From: Argentina anserina
Taxonomy: Eukaryota; Streptophyta; Magnoliopsida; Rosales; Rosaceae
Length of the DNA: 64,000 nt
Assembly (NCBI RefSeq): GCF_933775445.1
Contig: NC_065877.1
Location: 5,332,001-5,396,000, forward strand
Direction: 5' to 3'
Every line of letters starts with the position of its first letter. The stretch's first letter is position 1. Positions 46,733 through 59,148 of the stretch are shown here, piece after piece. The notes under the pieces were generated by a model, which saw only the letters and a program-made list of their open reading frames with translations, did not search any database and had not been told where the DNA came from. The position numbers and the translations under genes were made by a program.

Positions 46733-49700
46733 ATGGGAGCTGGAAGGAAGACAGAACCCTTTACTATGGCTCCTAAACCAGACCTGGCAGCTTACACTGC
46801 ACCTGCAAGAAAATTGAGAACTGATCACCTTGGGGGAGTTATCTTTGGTTGCAAGATCAACACAATGATGGAGTGTCTATCTAAACAACTCTTTGGTCTG
46901 TAGCCTGAATCTCTTGCATCTTTTGCTGTTTTTTAGTTTTTTATTAGATTCTTATACTTCACAATATTAAAACAACAGTCTAATGGTATTTGGTATCGAA
47001 GTAAATTCACCGGTTCTTAACTTATGGTGCAAGCAGATTCCCCACCTAATATTCAGTTCTAATGAGCCCCCAAAGTATAGTAGCCCGTTTGATTGAGTAT
47101 GAACTTTTGGATTATTGGTTTTGTGACTCTGTCCATTTTTCCTTTTCGGAATCCGGCTGAAGTTTTTGTTTGGTTCCAAAACTTATGTGATGCATTCAAA
47201 TTCTTTCAGGTTTACCGGGTGCACACTATATATATGTGAAGAATATTAGTCCTGGCTTGCCACTATTTCTCTTCAACTATACTGATAGGAAACTTCATGG
47301 AATTTATGAGGCTGCTAGCTATGGGCAAATGAATATTGATCCATATGGTTGGACAACTGATGGATCAGTGAGAACACAATATCCTGCACAGGTGCTAAAT
47401 AAAGCTTCTTATCATTGGTTTAATCTGAGTTACAGTTTTCTGTTAGACCATCCAAGTTCAGTCAACCGACAGCATTCCAGACTGAATTTTCTTTTGCGTT
47501 CTATCTTTCAGGTTCAGATTCGTGTCCGGCTGCAGTGCCAACCACTGCTTGAAAGTCAGTTTAAACCGATTATTGCAGACAATTACTACAGTCCACATAA
47601 ATTCTGGTTTGAGCTTGATCATGTTCAGACAAACAAGCTGATGTCTTTATTAGCATCTTGTGCGATTGCTCCAGGTACTCCTATACAGCAGAAAATACCA
47701 AACAGGAAGACCAATCTTCCAATGCAACCGTCATGTAAGACAACAGTGGAAGCTCAGTGGTTTAAACCACTTACTTCAGGGGCTACAACGCTAGTTGGAA
47801 ACTACATGTCAGATGTGAAAGAGGCTGAACAAGAAGAGCAGCAGCTCATATGCATGAAACTGAAAGAGTTGTCTCTTCAATGTGATCTCAACAGTCAATG
47901 TCAAAACGTGCCTTTGTCGATAGATTTTAAAGATAGTGCTATTGTTGATGCAACGCTGGTAGCAGTCAATTGGAATCCAACCGGACCATTGGGTTTAGGG
48001 GATATGAGGGTAGCGAAGTCTCATTCCTGGTCTGAGAAGAGTGGAGGGAGTGCTTCCTCATTGTCTGCGCTGAGTCCTCGATCCTCATCTGATCAGTCAC
48101 GGATTGATAAGGTACGTGATTATTATGTATTCAATGAACATACCTGCTAGCTTTCATTTTATATTCAACCAATTTTACTTATGTATTATTCTGTTCATAC
48201 AGTTGGTTCAAGAGGTAGAAGAGCTAAAGGCTTTCAGGAATGAACAGAGCAAGATGATTGGCAATTTGGAGCATAAGCTGGTACTTAATTCAGTATTTAT
48301 GCTAAATATTCCATGCATCCATCTCTTTACCAAGTTTCCTCTGTTTATTCATGTTAAAAGCATTCTGCATTTGTTCATCCCTGCATGGCTGCACTGAACT
48401 GATTCAAGGCAGTTTTATACCGATTATTGTTATTGGTCTCTAACACCTACAGCATTCATTAAATAATTTAGCTGCTCATAGTTACATACTTGTATACATT
48501 GCTTTAGTTTGGGCGTTATATTTCTTAGTTTAGGCTTTTGTTTGACATTAAAAATAAATAGAGCAATTAGTTCATTGTTCAATTAAGTATTTTCCTCGGA
48601 TTTCAGGACCTGGCAGAGTTTGAAATCAAACAGTTAAAAGATGCTATGAAGTTGGAATCTGAGTCTACACGATCCCCTGCACATGTTGATGAAAAGCAGG
48701 CTGTGTCTGATGTTCAGTTAAAAGACGGTGGGAAGTTGGAATCCAAGTCTGTACTCATCACACAAGAGAAGGATATTGTATCGTGTGATATGCTGGATTT
48801 GGATCCTAAGGAGTCAATATATCTATTCGGAGGATATGATGGTAAATCATGGTTATTGTCGTGGGATTCTTATTATCCTTCTCAAGATGTGATAAAATCT
48901 CTCGGACCAATGATCTCAGTTCGTGCATATGCTTCTGTTGCCAAACTAGATGGTGATATTTATGTGATTGGAGGTGGTGATGGTGCTGTGTGGTACGATA
49001 CAGGTATCAAGTCTTTCTCGATCTAAGCCTCCTTGTTGGCATTAATGTTTTTCTAACTCTTCTTTGGTCGTTTTATAAAGTTGAATCATACTGCCCTGCT
49101 GACAACCAATGGAAAGTTTGCCCTTCTTTAAGAGAGAAAAAGGGGAGCTTAGCTACAGCTACCGCAAACAACAAAATCTTTGCAATGGGTGGAGGCAATG
49201 GATTTGAATGCTTTTCTGATGTTGAGATGCTAGATATTGATGTTGGTCGATGGATCCGTACGCAGTCGATGCTAGAAAAGGTACAAAAGAATATGGTTGT
49301 ACATAGGAAATACTATAATTTGTGGTTCCTGATCTGGCTTTGTTTGTGTCAGAGATTTTCTGTTGCCGCAGCAGAATTGAACGGGGTACTGTATGCTACT
49401 GGAGGCTTTGATGGAAAGGATTATTTGAAGTAAGATATTGCCTTTTTGATCATCCGTAGTCAACACGATGCATGAACCATGGTGCATTTGGCCAACAAAA
49501 GAAAAAGAAATTCCTTTTAGATGCAACTACATAAATTTTAACTTTTAGATGCACAATTAGGCTAGCACAGTTATTAAATTGCAGTCCAGTTTCAAACACT
49601 CGAGTATTATTTCGTTTTTCATGTTGCGCTTTTTTCGATCCTGTTCATCTGAATTTTTTGGATATCTCAGATGAATTGCATGTCTAGGGATACAGAAATA

Positions 49701-50604
49701 TCTATTCTATCCTGAAATATGCTTCATGGTTGACACGATAATGATCATATCTCAGGTCGGTTGATAGGTTTGATCCAAGGGAGCATAGCTGGAAGAAAGC
49801 TCCTTGCATGACATTAGAAAGGGGTTCCCATTCATTGGTTGCATTGAATGGAAAATTGTAAGTACCTTTGTTTGACTTGTATTCTCAGCATCTCAGGTGT
49901 GCTCATGAAGACTTCAAATCCTGTATGCATGAAATTGTGCACATAGTTTGGTACGCGAGTTTGGGTACAAGTATAGCTTAGCAAAATATAGTAGATCATC
50001 TATTAATAATGCCCTTATTTAGCAAACTTTCATGATGAAGATAACTCTGCCATAGTTGTCGTTGAGGGGTGCTCTGATCAGATCCACCCTAAAAAATGCA
50101 AAACTAGTCATTAGTTTGTAACTGCAAGTTATAATCTACTCTTTTTGTTTTTGCGATCGCTATATAGTTTTTCCTCAGTTCTTTTTCTATGAATTCTTAA
50201 TTATAGACTTATACTTCTATAGGTATGCTCTGGGTGGTTATGATGGAGATTCTATGGTGTCGAGTATAGAAATTTTTGACCCACGCCTCGAGTCATGGAT
50301 GCCTGGGGAACCAATGAACCACGCTAGAGGATATGCAGCTGCGGCTGTTGTCAATGATGCCATCTATGTAATTGGAGGAGTGAAAGAGGATACCATGATT
50401 GCAGAGACTGTAAGTTACATAATGCCATGCACATCTTATGTATATATGGCACCAGTCGCGCACAACTTTTGTGCTGTACTTTAACAGAGTTTCATTGACA
50501 TAATTGTATAGGTTGAGTGCTACAGGGAGGGCCAAGGTTGGCGAGAAATGAATGGGTTGACTAGCAAAAGGTGCTTCCTATCGGCCATTGCTCACTCAGA
50601 CTGA
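46733..50604 (+). CDS. DCD-domain, coiled-coil, kelch-repeat protein (At5g01660 type)
   Basis: Ten coding exons read in phase: 46733-46895, 47210-47391, 47512-48111, 48203-48280, 48607-49003, 49081-49280, 49353-49429, 49756-49857, 50223-50409 and 50512-50604, giving 692 aa. The DCD (development and cell death) domain spans about residues 34-160 (GGVIFGC, MECLSKQLFGLPGAHYIYV, LPLFLFNYTDRKLHGIYEA, MNIDPYGWT, KFWFELDHVQT). DCD proteins are induced in development, stress and programmed cell death. A variable linker and a short coiled coil (LVQEVEELKAFRNEQSKM) follow. Then come six kelch blades (YLFGGYDGKSW, YVIGGGDGAVW, FAMGGGNGFECF, YATGGFDGKDY, YALGGYDGDSM, YVIGGVKEDTM), forming a beta-propeller for protein binding. 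Partners are unknown. Its decayed tandem relative lies upstream, and its stop is 434 bp from the convergent SIEL stop. Confidence 0.9.
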
Positions 50605-51037
50605 TCAAGATGTTACTTGCAGTTATATCTGGTTGCAAACTCGTTGCCCATCAAATATGTAATAGAGGAGCATGAACATGCTAGGTGCTTATAGTGAGGT
50701 CTTTTGTGATTTTAGGTGTTTTTTTTTTTTGGCAAATCAAGATGGTGTCTTGGGGATCAATGCAGTAAGATCCATCTTGAGAAAAGGTCCGGTGGTGGAT
50801 TGGAAACCAGAAGTATCAAAGATCTCAATGCTTTGATATGAGAAACTAACTGTAGACATCCATTCTCATGGCTTTTATATAGTAATACTATGAGAGTTGG
50901 TTCAAGTCTATTGCATTCATTCTCAAATCCAATTTGAACACGAATTAGCAAATGATGGAGGTAAACATAACAGACTACTATTCTTCTAATGATATTTATA
51001 TTTCTTCAACTAAGGCAGAAAAGAAAAGCTTGAGTTC

Positions 51038-53302
51038 TCACTTAACCATAGAGAGAAAAACTTCCTTTTCTTGGCAAAGATATGAAAGCTCATGTCTAGG
51101 TCCACAACGTTTGAGGGAGGATGCGTTGTCAACTTCAGACAAATGTTCCATACAAATGCAAACGCCGACTGTAAAAGACAATGCTTTCGGGGTTTTGTAA
51201 AATGGTGCGATAAACGTAACTCTTCTACGGTCATCGCAGCCTGAAAGAAGGGTTGGATCCAAGTAGACAAACTGAGTATCATCAATTCCATTGACAGTCA
51301 TTTTGAGCCATATTCTGCTTTGGACCAAAACATTATGGAGAGTGATGTGGCACGGTATACCAACTGGCAACCCTGCCACAAAGCGAAGAGGATGATCGTT
51401 GTCATTGTCAGCTATGTCCAGATCTGCCTTTATCTGCTTTAGTCCACCACACAACATAAGCTGATTGAGGGAGAAACTTTCGAGCGCTCTTCTAAAAGGA
51501 ATAGGATTAAAGGAACTGCCATTGACAGAGGTTCCAATTTCAGATGATAACTTTCTAACTTCAATCATAAACCTGGATGGTTCAACACTTCCCGAACCAC
51601 TTCCATCTCGAAGGAGAGATTCCGCATGTGCCATTGTACATGAGAGTTTTCTAAAACTACCAAGATGGCAGCAAATTTCAACTTTAGATAGCTTGAGCAT
51701 ACAGGTCACAAGTATCAGCTCCAAAATATGCAACTCTTCCTCTTTGGACAATCTTAAAAACATACTCTTCAGTTCACTAAGCCTCGCGTCAAGCTTTTCC
51801 AACACAAAGTCCATGTCTCCCATCCCGCTTGAAGGCAGGATGTTCACCCATGCCTTTGCAAGCAGTTTCAGGATCTTGAGATACTGCATGGTAAAGGCAA
51901 AGCTACCACCAGATGCGATAGACCCAGACGCCAATGTTGCCAATTCTTTTCTGTAGTTTCTGCACAAGGTAATATACCAAAAGACATAAAAAAAATGAGA
52001 ACAAAGGTGAGAAGCTCTGAAGAATAACACAAATCAAAATAATACATGTGAAAAAAATAACTCAACACCCGTTAAGTTTCAAAAGCACACATATGGTAGT
52101 GGTGTCTCAACGTTTAAAACAAGCAAATAGTCTGTATAGACCATCATTGGTTTATACCTTAAACTATGAAGAGAAAACAAAATATAAATGAAGCACAAAG
52201 GGGGCAACAAATATCTGTCTTGAAAGTGGAAGGGGAAGACAATAGGTCGCCAGATAAGGGTAGTAAACAACAGTTCCTTACCTTAAAGTCCTGAGTGCTT
52301 CAGTTGTGTATCCAGCTTGTACAAATGGCCAGATATCCTTCACCTTTTCAAGAACAACATTTATTAACTTGGTCTCCACATCATGCACATCTAGGCTGTA
52401 TTTTACAAGAGAAGTTCCAGCCTCCCTTGATTCCTTAACTGTTGGAGAAAAGATTTCAGAGATTCCACCTCTTTCTGGTGGCAATGGCATTGCAACTGAA
52501 CCAGGTAATTCCCTTTCTCGAAAGTCAAACTTTATATCATATGGTCCAGAGGATCTACTGCAATGAGACAAGTAATTCAACAAGCCATCTTGATGAATAA
52601 CATCACTCAAAGCACTAGAAATCCTACCCAGGTACGTAACTGCATAAGAAAATATACTAGGTGGAATTCTGCAATCACGTTCTTGTGAGAGTGGAGCAGA
52701 GATGGCCAGAACTAGCAAAGCCGCCACCCTCACGTTATCAAAGCCTAACTTGCCATTAGCCACTGGTTCCATCTGAAAGATGAAAAAAAAAAACAGGAGA
52801 AATAAATATCAAGTTCTCACTAATGTTACAGTTTCACATTAGAATCAAAGGACACCAAAGAAAGAATAAAAAAAACAAAATTTCGAGTTTCAACGTTCAT
52901 GCCACATATAGAAATAGGTAATTTCCAAAGCCAATGATTAAATATATTCCTCGGTGCTATGCTGCACCATGCTTTTAAAATTCTTTTTAATGTGGTGATT
53001 AACACAGTATAGTTCCTCCTGCTTCAAAATAACTCAGACTAGAACAAACCTACTTACTCGGCAAGAATCAAAATTGCATTCAGATGCCACCAAGCTCACA
53101 AAGAAACATCGCTAAAGGTGTTTATTTATATAAATGAGCAAGGACCATGTGAGAGCATGCTAACCTGGTGAGAAACCTCCTTAATAATGCGGACCACAAA
53201 CTTTCCATGATTTCGTCCGATATGAAACAAAACATTTAATATATCTTCTTCATCCTGGGAACAAGAAGGGAAAAGAAATTGTATTAGCTGAAGAAACAAA
53301 AC

Positions 53303-53364
<62 letters not shown>

Positions 53365-55696
53365 GCAAGTTATACCAATAACAAGTCAATAGAAAGCTAA
53401 CCTGCGGAAACATGTCCAAGTTATCTAGAAGGGTATCAATGGTTGATCTGAACAACTTTAAGTCTGGCAGCTTTGCCAATTTAAGTATTTTCCTCGCTGC
53501 AGATCTTGTCAGGGTATTACAGTCAACCAGAGTGCCAAGAAACTGCATCATCAAATAACCGAAAAGAGAATATAAGCAGTCCTTGCTTAAGTTGAATCAT
53601 GAACCTACCTGGTGTAAAAAGAATTTTTACCAATTTCTAACTAACCATGTTAAATCATTGTAATAATATAACAAACCACAAGACAAAACATTAGCAATCA
53701 ATATCCTACGGAGAAAGAGACAGTATAAGAAATCTATGAATAACCCAAAAATTGAGAATAGGAGTCGCTCTCACGATATAACAAGTCAAAGCCACCTTGC
53801 AATTTTAGTCAATTTAATTGATACACCAATAGTTATAGGTGAAAGTTAATGGGTTGTGACGCCTCACAGTATAAGATGAAACTTGATTTCATAATAGTAA
53901 TTCATCAAATTCTCAGATATGAAATCATATATCCTGTATAACTACAAGATTATCAACTAAAATTACAGAACATACCATATGCATGTGTTTGTCTTGCACC
54001 TTCAGATGACCAGAGGTTGCCATTTGATGCATAATTTCAAAAGCTTCTAACCGCACAAGCACCGAGTCATCATTCAGTACATCCATCAGTAAGTTCAAGG
54101 CTTCTCCAGCAAACTTGGAAGACAATTTGGTCAGTTTACCCAAAGAATGACAGGCAGCTTTTCGTACCTACATATTGATGAAAAATAGTTAATATTCAAA
54201 AGTGTGCATCTGGTAAAGTTCATTGCGTGTGAAAGTCAATAGTTACCTCATGGAATTCATCCTCAAGTCCATGCATGAAAGCTCCAGCAAAACTACACCC
54301 TGATATTTCCATTTGTTCATCGGAACTCTGAGCAAGAGATTTCTTTTCTTTAGGGGTCACCAGGACTTTCTTTGACAGGGTTTGCAAAAGAATATCTTGA
54401 GACACCATCCCTATCCTCCCAAGAGCATTAAAAGCTTCAATCCTGACCTCCACGCTCATGTCCCTTACCACAGAACAAATCTACAAACATAACCAATGCA
54501 TAAGACATAAAAGTCTGTATGGCCTATAATGATGTCTAAAAACTCTCTGACACTCATTGAGACAGAATGATAGGGAGGGAATAAAGTCCTACCATTCAAT
54601 AATGCAAGGTAAGATGGTGGTGATATCCTCAATGATCTCCTAGAGAAAATTAACCGGAATAGGTTAGTAAGCCTCTTTGGACAATAATTTGTATCCGTAA
54701 GTGGCTCAAAAATGTTAGACTTAGCATGCATGACACCTAAAACATCTATCACTTGATAGATAAAGTCTACATAGACAGAGCTCAATTTCAAAGCACAATG
54801 CACAAACTCAAGTATAATCAATTATCTCCAAAAAAATTGAGCCGAGTCAAATTTACCTTAACAAATACTTCATCAGACCAATAAGCTTTCGCCTCCGAAT
54901 CGCAATCCACGAGTGTTAAACCCCAAGCCAAAACCTGTTACATTCATCAAGTGTACAAAGCTAGTTAGCATAAGCATCAGCATTTCACAATGTCACTAAA
55001 AATCATCAATTTGAGAGAGCTCACCGCTCGAATCGCGGCGCACCTAACGCCGACTTCCATGTCGTTTAGAAGCTCACCGGCACGGAAGTAGCAACCTCTG
55101 ATGACATCACCGTCGTCAATAGCGCCGCTCTCACTCAAACCAACGAGTCCATCCAATGCCGCTGTCCTCACATCCGCATACGGATCCTTCGTAAACCCTA
55201 GAAACAGAATCGATAACAGATAAGGCTGAACGCTGAATCTCCCGGCGTTTCTGAGCAGCCACGGCCGTACCTCCGGCGAGGGACTGAAACAGAGCGAGGC
55301 GAACAGCCGGTCATCGATTTTCTCAACTGCGGGAGCTAGGTCTTGGTTGCGGTCCCCGATTGAAGCCAGGACGTCGAGTGACTCGGCGGCGACGCGAGTC
55401 GACTCGGTGGAGAGGAGCGAGTTGGAGCGGACGGAGTGGAAGACGAGGGGGGAGAGGTGGGGGTGGTGCGCGGCCAGGTCGGAGAGGAGCTTGAGAGTGC
55501 GGTGAGGGTCGCGGCTGAGGTGGAGAGAGCGAGTTAGGGTTTCGGCGATGGAAGAGATTGCGGGGGCGGGAGTTGAGGGGTTGGTGATTAGGGATCTCAG
55601 GGAAGCTAGGGTTTCGGTGGAGAGAGGTTCGCCGCTGGGTGAGATTGATTGGAGGTTGAGGGATTGATTGCACGCGCCGGTCGCGTGGGCCTCCAT
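51038..55696 (-). CDS. SIEL: SIEL, HEAT/armadillo-repeat protein (INTS4-like)
   Basis: SIEL (SHORT-ROOT INTERACTING EMBRYONIC LETHAL, At3g08800) helps movement of SHR and other mobile factors between cells and is related to Integrator subunit 4. On the minus strand eight exons read in phase: 55696-55025, 54934-54857, 54480-54247, 54167-53976, 53542-53402, 53254-53165, 52772-52282 and 51959-51038, giving 939 aa (Arabidopsis about 936). HEAT/ARM-like helical repeats fill the N-terminal half (YADVRTAALDGLVGL, MEVGVRCAAIRAV, MSVEVRIEAFNALGRIGMV, SVLVRLEAFEIMHQMATSG). The C-terminal third is the conserved INTS4/SIEL end (ITLHNVLVQSRIWLKMTVNG). The first exon is GC-rich. The intron at 53255-53401 carries a long TA microsatellite. 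It is convergent with the DCD-kelch gene. Confidence 0.92.
53305..53361 (+). repeat. (TA)n microsatellite in a SIEL intron
   Basis: About 28 TA units lie inside the 147-bp intron between SIEL exons 5 and 6, so the run makes up over a third of that intron. Length is likely to vary between individuals. Confidence 0.95.
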
Positions 55697-57436
55697 TGCT
55701 TGGGTTCTGCAGTTTCGGTAGTGACAGTGAGGGGAGTCCCCGGGAAGAGACAACGGCCATTGCAACCCGCCGCTTTATTGACAGAGACATTTGGGCCGGG
55801 TCGTTGGTTACTGAAAGTTTGAACCCGTCGCTTCAGTAATTTGATTTATTTATTTATATTTAAGAACTTCTTCAATATATTAACTACTTTCCCATGTCAC
55901 ATTGTCACTAGCTAGCTGCATTGCTGCAATGGATTCAAAACATTGATGGATGATTGATAAATGCATTAACACATGACCTTCAAGGCTTCAGCACTTAAAT
56001 CATCAAACGAAATGAAGTTGATGACAGATCAAACATGTAAAATAGAGTTTTATCTGATATGAGATGCAGCTACGAACACATAGTTTTTTTTTTCATTAGG
56101 AATTTAATTTTAAAGTTATAATAAATTAAAATATTTAAAAGGCGAACGACATAACACTAGTAAAATCTGAGCTTGGTGGTGACAACCTCGAATCTTTTTT
56201 TTCTCATCTCAAGTTTGAGTCATATCATAAAATCTCATTGAAACTGAGGATATGTGTCTTAAACATTAAGTTTCAAATCCCTCAATCTAGAGCACTTGCA
56301 AGAAATTGTTACAGAACTTTTTAGGTAGGTTATAAGGCTATGCACATTCAGAGAAGCTGCAGCGCTAGTTTCGGAACAACTGGGGTTTTAAGAAGAGGAA
56401 AGATTGAACGAATAATTCTTATCGTTTCAAAAAGTTAACTCTTTATATTAATAACCCGTTAAGGGCAGAGCCAAGACTGCATAACCAGGAGAGACATAAT
56501 AAGCATGCAACAAAAGACTAAAATAAATGCTTCAGAAGATGGCGAAATGCAGGGATACCAGATTGGTGGCGTACCAATTCTAGAGTAGCAACTAGCAAGA
56601 GAGTCTGCTACAATGCCCTCGACCAGAAGAAGAAGAGACCTGGCGTCAGGTTTAATAAACACATTTAACACGTTTACCTTAATGCTTAATTCAGCTAGGA
56701 AAAATAATGTCGGATTATGTCACATATAGAAAAATTCCATGCATATATATGAAGTTGAATTATACCAGAATAGACCGAATAATGTTGGAGGCATAGGCAA
56801 AAGTAGTGTGTTTAGCAGTCTAACAAGAAATTTGATATGAAGAAAACAAAGTTTGAGTTCTCTCCATTGTTAATTTTTTTCTAGTATAAATATGTAATTT
56901 GACCAAAGGACTAAGAACTTAGTCGTTGCTAATTGCTACCATGACCATAAAAGATAGTAGTATATTCATGTGAACCAACCTAACCGGATTATAAACAAAG
57001 ACATCAATGACCTAAACGGAGCATAATTAAAGAGATCAAGTGAGGTGAAAAATCCAAATCGGGGGCTCTAATTACACTTTTTTTTTTCAGTCAACGGTTG
57101 CCTGATTTAGCGTTTGGAGAATTGGTGTAATGATTCGAGACTTTTCTCAATTATATGTGGTGTGATTCCACTGTAGTTTTGTTTGTATTTTCATTTGATT
57201 CGAGTCTCGTTTCTACTTGTTCTATGGATTTATGTTGCAAGTGCCTTGTGATCAACTAATGTTGGAGCTTTTTCGGTTAATGTTGGAGCCAATGTTGTTG
57301 TGATTTGTGATCAACCAACTAATTCAATTATTTGCTTGACCTAGCTATTTCAAAACAAAAAACTCAAGTCTACATTTTCCAAAGGAGAGTTACAACTAGT
57401 TTGGTATGGATGCGACTTTTAAAAAATTTATTCTAC
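55697..57436. other. SIEL promoter and gene-free AT-rich DNA
   Basis: 55697-55850 is the SIEL 5' flank. Beyond it there is no supported gene; a 70-codon minus frame at 56459-56671 has no known motif. Confidence 0.5.
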
Positions 57437-57910
57437 TCAGGGCTGGCTATGTGTTTATTAAGGCTCTAGACGAAAAAAAAAAAATATTAATTAAAAAAAT
57501 TATTAACTAATTAAATAAAATTTAAGATCCTCACATTCATAATGCAATGTAATGTATCATTTTCATACTAAATTTATGATTTCAAGAGTTAAATATCATA
57601 TTAGATTTACAAAAATGGAAAAAAATCATAATTTTGGAACTAATAATTAATTATATATTATTTTTTATTATTTTTATTGAAACTTTATATCTAAATTTAG
57701 AAGAAGAAAAAAAGGCCCCTACTTTTTTTGGGGTACTAGACCTGAGCTTACTTGCTATTGTACTGTCAAAAAAAAATTTAATTAAAACATGTCTGTGTCC
57801 CCTACTTTTTTTGGGCCCTAGATCTAAAGCCTATTTGCTCTTACCCATGGCGGTAGTACTTATACTATACTGTCAAAAAATCAACTTTTAATTAAAATAT
57901 GTTTGTGTTT
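57437..57910. repeat. Degenerate hAT-like non-autonomous repeat with internal duplication
   Basis: It begins near agggctggctatg followed by ggctctagacgaaaaaa, and contains two direct copies of about 90-110 bp (57711-57796 and 57797-57907). Each copy starts with a form of cccctactttttttggg, passes through ctagacct or ctagatct and tacttgct or tatttgct, and ends with aaaa-c/t-atg-tttgtgt-like text. The 'gggc-ggc' edges followed by 'ctctagac' are common in plant hAT-like MITE families. Termini and target duplication could not be fixed. Confidence 0.4.
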
Positions 57911-59148
57911 AGTAAATATTACTCTTATAAGTGTTTTTTATAAATAAATTATTTGATATTTTTTTAAAAAAATGCTGTAAATAATGATTAACAACAAAAA
58001 AGACATGTATTTGTTTTAACTTATTGAGAATAATTATATAAAAGGGTGTTATTTGAGAATTTACAGAAAAATATTTACATTTATTAAGTTTTGAATAAAA
58101 ATAGCTTATAAAAACAACATTCAAGTTGCTTCTAAAAATTGTTGTGAGTGAACTATAAATTCTATAAAAAAAAACTGATTTTTCTGAAGTTACCAAACAC
58201 TATGAATTTAAAAAGTCGACATAAAACATTTTTTTAAGTGAAGTTGTACAAAACTAAGCTTTAAAGTCTTTTCTTTATATAATTGTAATGGGGTGATTTA
58301 TGAAATATATAAAAAAAAGCACCCTGGTGTTATGATATGTAGAAGTGTAGAAACTTACCATACTATATTCTTCATTAGAAAATAATTACCAGTAGGTACA
58401 ATTTTCAGGCCTTATTTATCCCAAGAATTTTGAAACTTAAAACACCAATGTTGTTGGATATGCCAAACTTTTTTCAAATAGGTAATAATACCATTCAAAT
58501 TATCAAAACATGCCATATTAAGATCCTTTAGAGGATTATTGTTGCAGGAACGTAGGAAATGTAGGGGATGCGTATGCTAAGCTCACTCTTGAAATTTGAC
58601 CTCACAAGTAATCAATCTTATAAAGAAATATCCATTTTTAATCATTTGACCTAATTATTAGTTGATGTCTATAATTAGTTTGAAATAAGATAAGGTATCA
58701 TATTATTCCAAGCTCTAGAAGAGAAGAAAAACTAGAGAGAGATGTGCAGACGTGCAGTCATGGGTCTAAGTCACTGTTGTTTGTTTTCTCATTTCATATT
58801 CAGATTCTGATTCGTGTAAATATATGATCGACATTGTACACACCCACCTCTCCTTCTTTCCTTCCCTGAGTGTGTAAACTGTAAATTCTAAACTATATAT
58901 AATATACCATTGAAAACGTGGATATAAGTTAACGAATTAACTTATTAATTAATATGTGTGTCCCTATAGAGGAATAGAGCTGCACAGCTCGAGCTTCCAC
59001 TATATATATAATAGCCTGCCTGGACGAAGGCTCAAACGGTACTTTGGAGTTTCAAGACCGAGTGAGTTATTGTAATCGGATCGATCCCATCCGATCTCAG
59101 AATCTCAGATACTCAGAAAGTTAAAGGTAGACGACGAAGAAGAAGAAG
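57911..59148. other. AT-rich DNA and promoter of the tautomerase gene
   Basis: No gene is supported. A TATA box (tatatatata, 59001-59010) precedes the gene by about 140 bp and fits a start site near 59035. Confidence 0.5.

Noticed and set aside
53126..53554. Continuous 142-codon minus-strand frame through the TA microsatellite
   Set aside because: The frame stays open only because TA repeats encode Tyr/Ile. Flanking GT-AG sites and homology define two SIEL exons with an intron between.
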